A stretch of 44,635 nt of DNA from an uncultured Spirochaetia bacterium (lineage in GTDB: Bacteria > Spirochaetota > Brachyspiria > Brachyspirales > Brachyspiraceae). The first letter of the stretch is position 1. Each line of letters opens with the position of its first letter. Below are positions 1-8,385 of this stretch, in pieces. Below the pieces are notes generated by a model. It saw only the letters and a list, made by a program, of their open reading frames with translations. It did not search any database and had not been told where the DNA came from. The DNA lies in contig CAMQVF010000008.1 in NCBI GenBank assembly GCA_947038115.1, positions 1 to 44,635 on the forward strand. Direction: 5' to 3'. Position numbers and translations under genes: made by a program.

Positions 1-12
1 TATCTTACAATT

Positions 13-1059
13 TTATTTTTTTTCAGCAAAAAGCTCCAAATTATCAAGTGCACTTTTTGGTATTGTCTCGCCCTGCCAATCATCTATCTTTGCAAACCCC
101 GTATGACTCTTCGCTCTATAAATTTTATTATCTTTAATTTGAAACACATGAAGAGATTCATGTGCACCGTTAAAATTCCATTCATCATAATAATACATAA
201 TAGCTGTATTACCGTCTATGAATGCTGCTTTTTTATTAGCGACATTATCAGTAACTAATTTATAAATTGTATTGTCCCCACCATATTGCATTTCATCATG
301 ATTTTTAAACCATACAGGCACACTCCATGAGCCACCTCCGCTAATATCTACATCCTTAGTTTGATAATTAGCTACTTTGGTTATATTTTTTGTGTTTGCC
401 ATCCACTGCTTTCGATAATTTTCTTGAGCCTCAGGTGTAGTATCAAAAGGCATATCGACATCAGGAACTTTACTAGTTGCCATAAGAACTAGATTATCAG
501 AATTGAGTGCATTTTTTGGTATTGTTTTCCCATCCCAAGTATTTAGATTTCCAAATCCCCGTGCACCATTTTTTGTTCTATAAATTTTATTATGAGCGAT
601 TCTAACTATATAAAGATTTCCATACAACTTAGGGCTTGCCGAGCCAGTCATGAACATAATAGCGGTGTTGCCATCTATGAATGTTGTTTTATTTACAGTA
701 TCATTATCTTTATCTGTGAGTAATTTATGAAGCACATATCCCGATGGGACGTCATAGTAAGCATCCCATAAGTTTCCATCTTTGAACCAAAAATCTAAAG
801 CCATTTTTCCATCACCCCAAATGTCGGCAAAACCGCTATAACGATTATCTGAATTTATATTTTCAGTATTTATAAGCCATTGTTTTCTATACCCCTCTTG
901 TCTTGTAGCATCTGTTTCAATGGGAATAGATACACCACCACCGCTACTAGATTCATCATTAGGGTCGGTAGGATCTGTAAAGCGTGGAATACAACTTGTA
1001 AAAAAGATAGTCAAAATCATTACCAACATAATTTTTGCGCAAAGTTTTAAGTTTTTCAT
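13..1059 (-). CDS. Two-repeat surface lipoprotein downstream of the BtuB-like receptor
   Basis: Unrecognised family, 348 aa. The N-terminus is a lipoprotein signal peptide (basic start, hydrophobic core, lipobox FTSC at about residue 23), followed by a low-complexity Gly/Ser/Asp linker. The mature part holds two copies of a domain of about 140 aa (about 55-195 and 210-345). Both copies share the landmarks YRKQW..NT.NI, FIDGNTAIM, NKIYR.K and W.G.TIPK.AL, so this is an internal duplication. I chose ATG at 1059 rather than TTG at 1065 because AAGGGA lies 8 bases before the ATG. The gene follows the riboswitch-controlled receptor gene by about 60 bases on the same strand, with only a weak hairpin between them, so the two are probably co-transcribed. 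A role in outer-membrane cobalamin capture is inferred from context only; no similarity to BtuG or BtuH can be read by eye. Confidence 0.85.
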   Translation of the reverse strand: MKNLKLCAKIMLVMILTIFFTSCIPRFTDPTDPNDESSSGGGVSIPIETDATRQEGYRKQWLINTENINSDNRYSGFADIWGDGKMALDFWFKDGNLWDAYYDVPSGYVLHKLLTDKDNDTVNKTTFIDGNTAIMFMTGSASPKLYGNLYIVRIAHNKIYRTKNGARGFGNLNTWDGKTIPKNALNSDNLVLMATSKVPDVDMPFDTTPEAQENYRKQWMANTKNITKVANYQTKDVDISGGGSWSVPVWFKNHDEMQYGGDNTIYKLVTDNVANKKAAFIDGNTAIMYYYDEWNFNGAHESLHVFQIKDNKIYRAKSHTGFAKIDDWQGETIPKSALDNLELFAEKK

Positions 1060-1096
1060 AATCAATATCCCTTATATAAAATAATATTTTTTATCT

Positions 1097-1115
1097 AAAA
1101 GTAGATGTTTCTACT
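1097..1115 (-). terminator. Weak hairpin between btuB-like gene and lipoprotein
   Basis: Read on the minus strand, AGTAGA-AACA-TCTACT forms a 6-bp stem followed by only three or four T residues, just after the receptor stop codon. It could reduce expression of the downstream lipoprotein rather than end the transcript. Confidence 0.35.
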
Positions 1116-1121
1116 ATAATA

Positions 1122-3143
1122 CTAAAATTTCCCTCTGATGCCAACATACCATTCACGCCCAGGCCCTGGAAAGTCTTCGGCTATATTATATTTTGCATCT
1201 AATATATTTCTCACCCCACCCTCAATAGTTAGATATTCGATAAATGTCATACTCGCTGTAATATCGAATGTGTAATATCCATCTATAGAAGCACCACTGG
1301 TATAATCTGTTGATAATGGTGAAGTATAATTAGCTAAAAAATTAAGCCTACCACTAAATATGCCATTAACGTCTCCATCATATATGTATGAAAGGACAGC
1401 GTTTACTGCATGTTCTGGTATAAACGGGGCTCTAAAAATAACGGAACTGTCTATTTGTTTTCCGTCTGCCATAAATTGATATGTGTAGTTTGCAGAAAGT
1501 GATATACTAGATAATGCCACTTGTATTGGAATATTTATCGATAAAGCAGTATCGATACCTTGAGAAATATATTCGCTTATATTTTCCACTTCATAATCAT
1601 CCCCACTACCAATGTATACTATATAATCTGTATATTTTGAAGTGAAATATGCAGCCTCAAGTGTAATCATATTTATTGGAGTTATAATAAAACCAATATC
1701 ACTACCTAATAAGATGTTCTCTTTTTTTAGATCAGGATTGCTACTAGCTCCAAAAAGGTATAGCTCATTAAATGTTGGGTTTCTATAGCCTGTAGCTATA
1801 TTACCTTTAATTAAATATCTGCGTTCTCTGTCAAATGTATAAATACCTCCAATAGAATATGCGGGCTTATAAAAAGTATTATTATCACTTGTGGCATTTT
1901 TAGGATTATAAGAATCGAAAACGGCATCAAAACGAATACCTGGAGTTATTGTCAGTCTTGATACTTCGCTATTTTCATAATTAAAAAAACCTAACGAAGG
2001 TAAATACGCTATAGATACTGTATCTCTATTAACTGTACTTCCTTCATCAAGGCTAGTTCCTTTTTTTACTTCTCCTGCAATAAAATATTCATTTCTATAT
2101 AAAATTTCAGCTACATTTTGAAAAATAAATATACCATTCCCAAAATTGTCTATCCGTTCAATAGAGAAATTTGCCTCAGTTGTAAAGTTGTCAAAACTAT
2201 TATGTATAGCAGCTGTTTCTCCTGAATTTTCTACAGTTTGATAAAGTGTGTAGGCACTAAAAAAGAAATCAAATAGATCAAAAGAATAATGTTCATAAGA
2301 AATATCAGCAGTATACTTATCCGTTTTATATTCAAAATGAGCATTAGCTATATCAGAGAACGATGAGTTTCTATTTTCGTAAAAGTAATTAAATGAAGTA
2401 TGTAAAATATCGCCTTGTTCGTTAAAGCGATAGCTATTTCCTATTCTAGCATTAGCAAGCATTATCTCATTATTTTTAACTTCATCACCTGCTGTTTCGG
2501 CTAGTGCTTCGTCATATATTTTATAATTGCGTGCATTAGTTTCAATAAAACCAGATATGTAAAAATTACCTTGATTTTCTTTGCCATAATAAACATCTGT
2601 TAGTATATCCGCAATGATATTACCATAAGACCCATAATGTATACCAGCCTCAATACCAAAACCCATATCATTATCTGATACTCTATCCTTTGTTATAATG
2701 TTTATAACTCCACCCGAAGCATTCGCTCCATAGCGAGTGGCTGCAGCTCCTTTTATTATTTCAATACGTTCAATATCAGCAACATTATATTGTGATAAAT
2801 CATGAAAAAGGTTTTGTGCAGAAGATTGTCTTCGTCCATTAACTAATACTAATGTCTGCTCATATCTGTTACCTCTTATTTGAGATACTTGGGTACTTAC
2901 GCTATCACGTATGACAAGACCTGAAGTATATTTTAATACTTCAGCTACATTATTTGCACCAGTGGCTTTAATCTCATCTTCTGTGATAATAGTTGTATTT
3001 AAGGATGTTTTTTTTGGGTCAAAGATTTCTCGTTTAGCCCTAATACGAATAGTTTCTGTTTCATTAAAATTTGTATTTTCTTGTGCGTATAAGCACGAAA
3101 TTGTGATAAGTAAATAAGCACATGCTAAAATCTTAACTCTCAT
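1122..3143 (-). CDS. btuB: TonB-dependent outer-membrane receptor, probable cobalamin transporter (BtuB-like)
   Basis: 673 aa. It has a signal peptide ending near LYAQ, a TonB-box-like ETIRIRA close to the mature N-terminus, and a plug domain (about residues 45-155) with the family signatures VNGRR and IERIEIIKGAAATRYG.ASGGVINIIT. A long beta-barrel follows and ends in a terminal phenylalanine (YVGIRGKF), as outer-membrane barrels usually do. The start is ATG at 3143 with AAAGGGG six bases upstream. The substrate is inferred from the cobalamin riboswitch in its leader, not from the barrel sequence; corrinoids or cobinamide are equally possible. Energy would come from a TonB-ExbB-ExbD complex. 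An exbD gene lies at 27391-27798, but no tonB or exbB is visible in this window. Confidence 0.88.
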   Translation of the reverse strand: MRVKILACAYLLITISCLYAQENTNFNETETIRIRAKREIFDPKKTSLNTTIITEDEIKATGANNVAEVLKYTSGLVIRDSVSTQVSQIRGNRYEQTLVLVNGRRQSSAQNLFHDLSQYNVADIERIEIIKGAAATRYGANASGGVINIITKDRVSDNDMGFGIEAGIHYGSYGNIIADILTDVYYGKENQGNFYISGFIETNARNYKIYDEALAETAGDEVKNNEIMLANARIGNSYRFNEQGDILHTSFNYFYENRNSSFSDIANAHFEYKTDKYTADISYEHYSFDLFDFFFSAYTLYQTVENSGETAAIHNSFDNFTTEANFSIERIDNFGNGIFIFQNVAEILYRNEYFIAGEVKKGTSLDEGSTVNRDTVSIAYLPSLGFFNYENSEVSRLTITPGIRFDAVFDSYNPKNATSDNNTFYKPAYSIGGIYTFDRERRYLIKGNIATGYRNPTFNELYLFGASSNPDLKKENILLGSDIGFIITPINMITLEAAYFTSKYTDYIVYIGSGDDYEVENISEYISQGIDTALSINIPIQVALSSISLSANYTYQFMADGKQIDSSVIFRAPFIPEHAVNAVLSYIYDGDVNGIFSGRLNFLANYTSPLSTDYTSGASIDGYYTFDITASMTFIEYLTIEGGVRNILDAKYNIAEDFPGPGREWYVGIRGKF

Positions 3144-3238
3144 CTAAATCCCCTTTTTAAAAATGCATACAAATAGGGGAGTATAAAAAGTTTCTACCTG
3201 CACTATCTAAACAATTTTAGTAGTAAAAGTAGTATAAA

Positions 3239-3257
3239 ACCTCTGCTCCCGAGAGAT
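3239..3257 (-). promoter_or_regulatory. Possible expression-platform hairpin of the cobalamin riboswitch
   Basis: On the minus strand, ATCTCT-CGGGAGC-AGAGGT forms a stem just 3' of the aptamer and is followed by TTTAT. The T-run is short, so transcriptional attenuation is only one option. The next 100 bases up to the start codon are AT-rich and hold no clear second hairpin. Confidence 0.4.
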
Positions 3258-3261
3258 GTAT

Positions 3262-3445
3262 TATTTTAGAAATAGATTTATCTAGTATCCCGGCTACGGC
3301 TATCTACTAACATTACCTTCTCACTCTTTTTAGAGCAATGGTCACTTTTATTAATATAGTAAAAATAAAAGTACAATGTGTTCGCTACCGATTACGGTGA
3401 CGGGCTCGCACAGGAATCTCACCTGTTTCCTTTCAAAATCTGTAT
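3262..3445 (-). ncRNA. Cobalamin (AdoCbl-type) riboswitch aptamer
   Basis: Read on the minus strand, the leader of the TonB receptor carries the class landmarks in order: AGGAAACAGGTGAGATTCCT (compare AGGGAA..GGUG.AAUUCC), then GAGCCCGTCACCGT (the B12-box-like CCCGCCACUG segment) directly followed by AATCGGTAGCGAAC, a long variable region, and AGCCGGGATACTAG (compare AGCCAGGAUACC). Gene context (outer-membrane receptor) agrees. Riboswitches of this class bind a cobalamin and lower expression of uptake genes. Exact 5' and 3' limits are estimated. Confidence 0.87.
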
Positions 3446-3471
3446 AATGTCTAAAAACTCTTATGCTATTA

Positions 3472-3499
3472 AGTCTATTTAATATTTAGCTTTTGTCAA
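3472..3499 (-). promoter_or_regulatory. Promoter of the riboswitch-btuB transcript
   Basis: TTGACA (3499-3494) and TAGACT (3477-3472) are separated by 16 bases on the minus strand, placing the start near 3465, about 20 bases before the aptamer. Confidence 0.55.
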
Positions 3500-3556
3500 G
3501 CATAATTAATTAATTTTATAAGTTCTTAATTTTATCTATAAATTATTTAATTAAAT

Positions 3557-3584
3557 TTGCAATAAATAATCTTTACAATATAAT
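3557..3584 (+). promoter_or_regulatory. Promoter of rseP-ispG
   Basis: TTGCAA (3557-3562), 16-base spacer, TATAAT (3579-3584). The 70-base leader that follows contains the tandem 17-bp repeat listed separately. Confidence 0.6.
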
Positions 3585-3594
3585 AATACCAACG

Positions 3595-3628
3595 GTTATA
3601 GTTTATAAGCAGTTATAGTTTTTATACT
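3595..3628 (+). repeat. Tandem 17-bp direct repeat in the rseP leader
   Basis: GTTATAGTTT occurs at 3595-3604 and again at 3612-3621, a period of 17 bases. The remaining seven positions of each unit match only partly. The second unit runs into TATACT (3623-3628), which could itself act as a -10 box. A regulator site is possible but no protein can be named. Confidence 0.5.
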
Positions 3629-3662
3629 ATGCGAGTTTAAATTTAAAATATGGAGTCTAATT

Positions 3663-5027
3663 GTGAGCTGGATAGCGGCAATTTTTTTATTAGGTATATT
3701 GGTTTTTGTTCATGAGATGGGGCATCTACTAGCAGGTCTTTCTGTTGGTATGAAAGCTGAAGCATTTTCTATAGGGTTTGGACCTACTATAGTAAAAAAA
3801 GAAATTAAGGGTATTTTATTTAAAATTTCAATAATACCTTTTGGTGGATATTGTAAATTTAAAGGAGAGAGCCCTGATGATAAATCTGGCGGTAAAGATA
3901 ATTTTTTACTACTAGCTCCATTAAAAAGAATATGGGTATATTTCGCGGGCCCTCTTTTTAATTTTATTTTTGCAATAATTCTTTTAACTATTTTGGTTTC
4001 GATGCCATTTGCAAAATCTATTTATTCACCTGTTATTGGTGTTTTTACTGATGGTAGATATTTGCAATTCAAACCGGGTACGACAGTTGCTTATGAATAT
4101 GGGCTTAAGTCGGGTGATACAATGAAGTCGGTTAATGGTGTTGCTATAAAATCGGATAGTGATTTTTATAATTATATTCAAGATTTATCAACTTTGTCTA
4201 AAACAGAAAACCTTGATATTGTAGTTCTTAGAAATGGAAATGATGTTACTGTTTCTATACCTTCTTCAGAAATGCTTAAAGGTATTAGTGGCGAAAAAAG
4301 TTTAGGACTTTACTTTGGTGAAGGCTTAAAGATAAAAAGAGTTGCTGACAATTCTTCGGCATCTGAAGCATCGTTAGAAGTTAATGATGAGATTATTGCT
4401 ATAAATGATGTGGCTGTAAATAATATAGCTGAGTTTCGACCAATAATTATGGATAGTGCCTCACAGAAAATAGTGCTAACTATATTAAGAGACGGTACAA
4501 CTATGACAAGAGAAGCCATCCCAAGCCCGACAACAATAGGAGACAATACATTTGGATCTTTAGGTGTCGAGTTTTTATCAGAGCCTATGTCGGTTGAGAG
4601 TATTCCTGGCACTCCTTTTCCAGCATCAATTGGTGTTGCTTTTGTGCGGTCAGGGGAATATTTGAAATCATATTTTGATGGTTTAGCTTTATTATTCACA
4701 GGTAAACTTTCATTACGTGAGAATTTGGGTGGCCCTGTAAGAATATTACAATTAACTTCTCAAGTGGTCGGTAGCGATATTGAATATAGATTTAGAACTA
4801 TTCTATCTTTTACAGCGACTATTAGTTTAGTTTTATTTTTCATGAACCTTCTTCCTCTTCCAGTGGTTGACGGCGGAATGATAGTAATTTCATTTATTGA
4901 GCTTATCAGAGGAAAGCCTATTAAAGAAAAAATATTAGTCAAAATCCAAACGGTTGGAGCTTTATTTTTAATAACTTTGGCTATTTTGATAACTATAAAT
5001 GATATATCTCAATTGTTTAAATTTTAA
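3663..5027 (+). CDS. rseP: RseP-family site-2 zinc metalloprotease
   Basis: 454 aa, close to the 450 aa of E. coli RseP. This inner-membrane protease cuts transmembrane segments of anti-sigma factors and leftover signal peptides. The zinc motif HEMGH lies at about residues 18-22 in the first membrane segment. The third zinc ligand is in the C-terminal LLPLPVVDGG motif. Two PDZ domains lie between (about 115-205 and 210-290), the second with GLKIKRVADNSSASEA at its start. The start is GTG at 3663 with GGAG seven bases upstream; no ATG fits the conserved N-terminus. It is followed immediately by ispG. Confidence 0.95.
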   Translation: MSWIAAIFLLGILVFVHEMGHLLAGLSVGMKAEAFSIGFGPTIVKKEIKGILFKISIIPFGGYCKFKGESPDDKSGGKDNFLLLAPLKRIWVYFAGPLFNFIFAIILLTILVSMPFAKSIYSPVIGVFTDGRYLQFKPGTTVAYEYGLKSGDTMKSVNGVAIKSDSDFYNYIQDLSTLSKTENLDIVVLRNGNDVTVSIPSSEMLKGISGEKSLGLYFGEGLKIKRVADNSSASEASLEVNDEIIAINDVAVNNIAEFRPIIMDSASQKIVLTILRDGTTMTREAIPSPTTIGDNTFGSLGVEFLSEPMSVESIPGTPFPASIGVAFVRSGEYLKSYFDGLALLFTGKLSLRENLGGPVRILQLTSQVVGSDIEYRFRTILSFTATISLVLFFMNLLPLPVVDGGMIVISFIELIRGKPIKEKILVKIQTVGALFLITLAILITINDISQLFKF

Positions 5028-5033
5028 TTGAAT

Positions 5034-6077
5034 ATGAAAAAAGAAACTACTGTTATAAAAATTGGGAATATATTAATCGGTGGTGGAAATAGAATTAGTA
5101 TTCAGTCGATGACAAATACGGATACTAAAAATATTTCTGCTACTGTAGCCCAAATAAAAGAGCTTGAAAATGCAGGCGTCGATATTGTACGTCTAGCGGT
5201 TTTGGATGAAGATGCTGCCATTGCAATTAAGGCTATTAAAGCACAGGTTTCTGTACCATTAATTGCTGACATACATTTTGATCATAAACTAGCATTAAAA
5301 AGTATGGAAAGTGGAATTGACGCCTTACGACTGAACCCAGGTAATATACGAAATAAAGAAAATGTGAAAATTGTTATCAACGAAGCTAAGGATAGAAAAA
5401 TACCAATTCGTGTGGGTGTGAATGGTGGAAGTTTGGACACAACTAAATATAGCCATCCAACTGCCGAGAATATGCTTGCAAGTGCTTCTGAACATATAAC
5501 ACTTATGGAAGATTTAGGCTTTACAGATATAAAAGTTTCACTTAAAGCATCTGACATATTAACAACAATTAAAGTTAATGAACTCTTTAGAGAAAAATAT
5601 AATTACCCACTTCACTTAGGAGTTACAGAGGCTGGCACACTCAAAAGCTCGCTAATTAAATCTACTTCAGCATTGTCATATTTACTGTTAAATGGAATAG
5701 GCGATACGCTAAGATATTCTATAACTGGCAACCCTGTCGAAGAAGTTTTAGCAGGAAAAAAGCTATTAAAATTTTTAGAAATAAGTAAAGAGCCTTCAAT
5801 TGAAATAATATCATGCCCGACTTGTGGACGTACAACATCAGATATTGATTATATAGCAAGCGAGGTTGAGAGACTAACTTTAAATATAAAGAAGAATATT
5901 AAAATAGCGGTTATGGGTTGTATTGTTAATGGACCTGGCGAGGCTAAGCATGCCGACTTTGGAATTGCTGCGACAAATAATAATGCGTTTTTGTTTTTTG
6001 AAAAAGATAACGCCCCTATAAAAATAGAGGCGAATAAAGTTATAGAATTTTTAATTGATAAAATTAATAAGTTCTAA
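5034..6077 (+). CDS. ispG: 4-hydroxy-3-methylbut-2-enyl diphosphate synthase (flavodoxin)
   Basis: 347 aa. IspG (GcpE) performs the reductive ring opening of 2-C-methylerythritol 2,4-cyclodiphosphate in the MEP isoprenoid pathway, using a 4Fe-4S cluster. The cluster cysteines are visible in ISCPTCGRT (about residue 262) and MGCIVNGPGEA (about 296). The N-terminal TIM barrel begins with a conserved QSMTNTDT. It is slightly shorter than the E. coli enzyme (372 aa) and lacks the large insertion of plant forms. ATG at 5034 is preferred over TTG at 5028, which directly abuts the rseP stop. There is no good ribosome binding site, so translation is probably coupled to rseP. Confidence 0.95.
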   Translation: MKKETTVIKIGNILIGGGNRISIQSMTNTDTKNISATVAQIKELENAGVDIVRLAVLDEDAAIAIKAIKAQVSVPLIADIHFDHKLALKSMESGIDALRLNPGNIRNKENVKIVINEAKDRKIPIRVGVNGGSLDTTKYSHPTAENMLASASEHITLMEDLGFTDIKVSLKASDILTTIKVNELFREKYNYPLHLGVTEAGTLKSSLIKSTSALSYLLLNGIGDTLRYSITGNPVEEVLAGKKLLKFLEISKEPSIEIISCPTCGRTTSDIDYIASEVERLTLNIKKNIKIAVMGCIVNGPGEAKHADFGIAATNNNAFLFFEKDNAPIKIEANKVIEFLIDKINKF

Positions 6078-6084
6078 TTATTTT

Positions 6085-6597
6085 TTAGTAAGTTAATAAT
6101 GAATGCACTGGGTAATCACTAATAGCTTGTCTACCATTTAAGAAGGCAAGCTCAACGACAAAAGCACTACCGATAATTTCGCCACCTAATCTTTTAGTCA
6201 TGTCTATCATCGCAACGGCTGTACCGCCTGTAGCAATTAGGTCGTCGACTATCAAGACTTTATCGCCTTGTTTTATTGCATCTTCATGCATATAAAGTAT
6301 ATTTTTTCCGTATTCTAATTCGTACTCGGCTGATATAGTTTTACATGGCAATTTATTTGGTTTTCTTACTGTAATAAATCCTTTGCCCATATAAAATGCT
6401 AATGCAGCACCGATTAAAAATCCTCTGCTTTCAGCACCAACAATTAAGTCAATATCTTCATGTTTAACTTTTTCAGCCATCAAAACTACTGCTTGATGAA
6501 AAGCGTCTTTATCTTTCCAAAGAGGAGTTAAATCTTTAAAGATTATTCCTTTCTTTGGATAATCAACAACATCTCTTATATATTTATTTAAGTCCAT
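6085..6597 (-). CDS. apt: Adenine phosphoribosyltransferase
   Basis: 170 aa, the normal length for Apt. It converts adenine and PRPP to AMP in purine salvage. The PRPP-binding loop VLIVDDLIATGGTA lies at about residues 112-125. PKKGIIFKDLTPL near the N-terminus and GAESRGFLIGAALA are further Apt signatures. The start is ATG at 6597 with GGAG five bases upstream. It converges on ispG with a 7-base gap and no terminator hairpin. It once probably faced lepA directly, before the restriction-modification genes came between them. Confidence 0.95.
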   Translation of the reverse strand: MDLNKYIRDVVDYPKKGIIFKDLTPLWKDKDAFHQAVVLMAEKVKHEDIDLIVGAESRGFLIGAALAFYMGKGFITVRKPNKLPCKTISAEYELEYGKNILYMHEDAIKQGDKVLIVDDLIATGGTAVAMIDMTKRLGGEIIGSAFVVELAFLNGRQAISDYPVHSLLTY

Positions 6598-6628
6598 AAA
6601 AGCTCCGATATTAATTTAATCAGAGTGC

Positions 6629-6657
6629 ATTTTATTTAAGTTTGCTATAAAAAGCAA
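6629..6657 (-). promoter_or_regulatory. Promoter of apt
   Basis: On the minus strand TTGCTT (6657-6652), 17-base spacer, TAAAAT (6634-6629). Confidence 0.5.
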
Positions 6658-6680
6658 GTATTTTTAAACTAAATATTTTC

Positions 6681-6708
6681 TTTACAAAATAGCTTTTTTA
6701 TGTAGAAT
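6681..6708 (+). promoter_or_regulatory. Promoter of the methyltransferase gene
   Basis: TTTACA (6681-6686), 16-base spacer, TAGAAT (6703-6708). This promoter lies in the upstream copy of the direct repeat shared with the lepA promoter. Confidence 0.55.
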
Positions 6709-6746
6709 GCTTTAGAGTAAATTATGATGGGATTAATAAATGTGTA
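6696..6746 (+). repeat. Upstream copy of the degenerate 51-bp repeat flanking the R-M genes
   Basis: It aligns without gaps to 8373-8423 at 40 of 51 positions, including 14 identical bases around the start codon (GGATTAATAAATGT). It covers the -10 box, leader, ribosome binding site and ATG of the methyltransferase gene. See the downstream copy and the finding. Confidence 0.6.
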
Positions 6747-7663
6747 GTGAGAAATTAATGACTGAAGATTCTTCTGGAAGTTCAAATATAGCAATTAAAA
6801 ATCAAGCTCTTGATATGTTTTATACTAAGCCTGCTGTGGCATTAGAGTGCTACAATATTGTAAAAAAGATACTAAAAGACTTTATAAATACCAAAACTTT
6901 TTGGGTTGAACCAAGTGCTGGTTCTGGAAGTTTTTTAAATATTATAGAAGGTAAAAAAATAGGTTTTGATATAAATCCAAAAAATGAAAATATATTAAAA
7001 TTAGATTTTTTGAGACATGAGAATATACTGCAATATTTTTCTGAATATGAAAATATAATTACAATAGGAAATCCTCCATTTGGTAGTAGGGCAAAAAAGG
7101 CCATAGATTTTTTCAACAAATCTGCTGAATTTTCTAGTCATATTGCTTTTATTCTTCCAAATCAATTTAAAAAATATTCTGCTCAATCTAAATTAAATTC
7201 TAGTTTTAAACTTATTCATCAAGACGATTTGGATGAAAATAGTTTTTTAGTGGATGATAAAGATTATAAAATTAGATGCGTATTTCAAATATGGACTAGA
7301 ATTGATACTGGAGATGAAGATATTAGAATACTAAATCGGCCTGAAATAACTCATAAAGATTTCGAAATATTTCAATATAATAATACAAAAGAAGCATTAA
7401 AATTTTTTGATAAAGAAACATATAAGTGGGATTTTGCCGTACCTCGTCAAGGATTTTATGACTATAATACAAAAATAACAGATGAAAAAGATTTGAATAC
7501 AAAAATACAATGGGCATTTTTTAAGGCTAAAAATAAAAAGATTTTGGCTAGGTTGAAAAAAATAGATTTCGAAAAATTGGCTAAAAATAATACTATAATT
7601 CTTGGGTTTGGCAAGCATGATGTTATTAAGGAGTATATAAAACTTTATGAAAAAAATATTTGA
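6740..7663 (+). CDS. Type II restriction-modification adenine-N6 DNA methyltransferase
   Basis: 307 aa. The SAM-binding motif I is EPSAGSGSF (about residues 54-62) and the catalytic motif IV is GNPPFG (about 112-117). The order I then IV with NPPF indicates an N6-adenine (gamma-like) amino-methyltransferase. The target-recognition region should lie in the Lys/Asn-rich C-terminal half. The following gene, overlapping by 17 bases, encodes a PD-(D/E)xK protein, which makes this the modification half of a restriction-modification pair. The gene is more AT- and lysine-rich than the flanking apt and lepA genes, in line with horizontal acquisition. The recognition sequence cannot be read. An orphan methylase role is unlikely with an intact nuclease next door. 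Confidence 0.85.
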   Translation: MCSEKLMTEDSSGSSNIAIKNQALDMFYTKPAVALECYNIVKKILKDFINTKTFWVEPSAGSGSFLNIIEGKKIGFDINPKNENILKLDFLRHENILQYFSEYENIITIGNPPFGSRAKKAIDFFNKSAEFSSHIAFILPNQFKKYSAQSKLNSSFKLIHQDDLDENSFLVDDKDYKIRCVFQIWTRIDTGDEDIRILNRPEITHKDFEIFQYNNTKEALKFFDKETYKWDFAVPRQGFYDYNTKITDEKDLNTKIQWAFFKAKNKKILARLKKIDFEKLAKNNTIILGFGKHDVIKEYIKLYEKNI

Positions 7664-8333
7664 GTATATAGCCCATAATAAGGATTCTTTATTAAAATCT
7701 AGTAAAGGAATAGACTTTGAGGATAGATTCGAAGATATTCTTAGGAAGAATGGTTATAGTAAATTAGACTCTAGAGAATATGATAATTTTATTAAGTCGA
7801 TAAAAAAGAATATTTTAGCAAAAGAAAGTGATGAATTCTTTAAGAATACTTATGATAAAAATATTATATTACCTAAGTCTTTTTTTAGAACCCCATATGG
7901 AAGTCAAAACTATCCAGATTTTTTGATAATTACAGATAACTATATAGTTCCTATTGAAATAAAATATAGCAAAGGAACATCTGTTAGTCCAATGTGGAAT
8001 AGTAATTTACCAAAGTTAAATGGAATATATTTATTTGGTAGTTATGGCAAAAAGGATATAACATTTTTTGCTGGCTCTTTAGTTATTTCACCTAAGGAAA
8101 GAGATGATATGCTTGCATTTTTTACTAAATTAAAAGAACTAGAAAAATACTTTAAGAATAATAGAAAAAATAAATTAAGTGATGAAAACTATACTGCGGG
8201 TAGAGGGTTCTCTCCATATGTTCGAGTAGCATTTGAACAAAAAGCAGACTTTGGCGACACAAACTATTTTGAGGCTATAAATAGAAAGCATGTAGAAGAA
8301 GAGACATTAAATATATTATCAAATTTAGAATAA
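7647..8333 (+). CDS. Probable type II restriction endonuclease, PD-(D/E)xK fold
   Basis: 228 aa with no signal peptide or membrane segment. The nuclease core is visible at about residues 91-107: an NYPDFLI strand carrying the PD aspartate, then VPIEIKYSK carrying the ExK pair, with a spacing typical of PD-(D/E)xK enzymes. A conserved-looking TPYGSQNYPD precedes it. The gene overlaps the methyltransferase by 17 bases and would be co-translated; AAGGAG lies about 13 bases before the ATG, a longer than usual gap. Function is inferred from this motif and from pairing with the methyltransferase. The subtype and cut site are unknown. Confidence 0.78.
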   Translation: MKKIFEYIAHNKDSLLKSSKGIDFEDRFEDILRKNGYSKLDSREYDNFIKSIKKNILAKESDEFFKNTYDKNIILPKSFFRTPYGSQNYPDFLIITDNYIVPIEIKYSKGTSVSPMWNSNLPKLNGIYLFGSYGKKDITFFAGSLVISPKERDDMLAFFTKLKELEKYFKNNRKNKLSDENYTAGRGFSPYVRVAFEQKADFGDTNYFEAINRKHVEEETLNILSNLE

Positions 8334-8356
8334 AAATATATTACTTGTATGAATAT

Positions 8357-8385
8357 TTGCAAAAATTGTCTTTTATATATAAAAT
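8357..8385 (+). promoter_or_regulatory. Promoter of lepA
   Basis: TTGCAA (8357-8362), 17-base spacer, TAAAAT (8380-8385). It lies in the downstream copy of the direct repeat. Confidence 0.55.

Noticed and set aside
13-1059. BtuG-type beta-propeller or HmuY-type haemophore
   Set aside because: Two repeats of about 140 aa with W..TIPK motifs do not match a seven-bladed propeller pattern, and haem-ligand features of HmuY are not visible.
6740-8333. Toxin-antitoxin pair or solitary viral methylase
   Set aside because: NPPF methyltransferase motifs plus a PD-(D/E)xK core in the overlapping neighbour fit a restriction-modification pair better.
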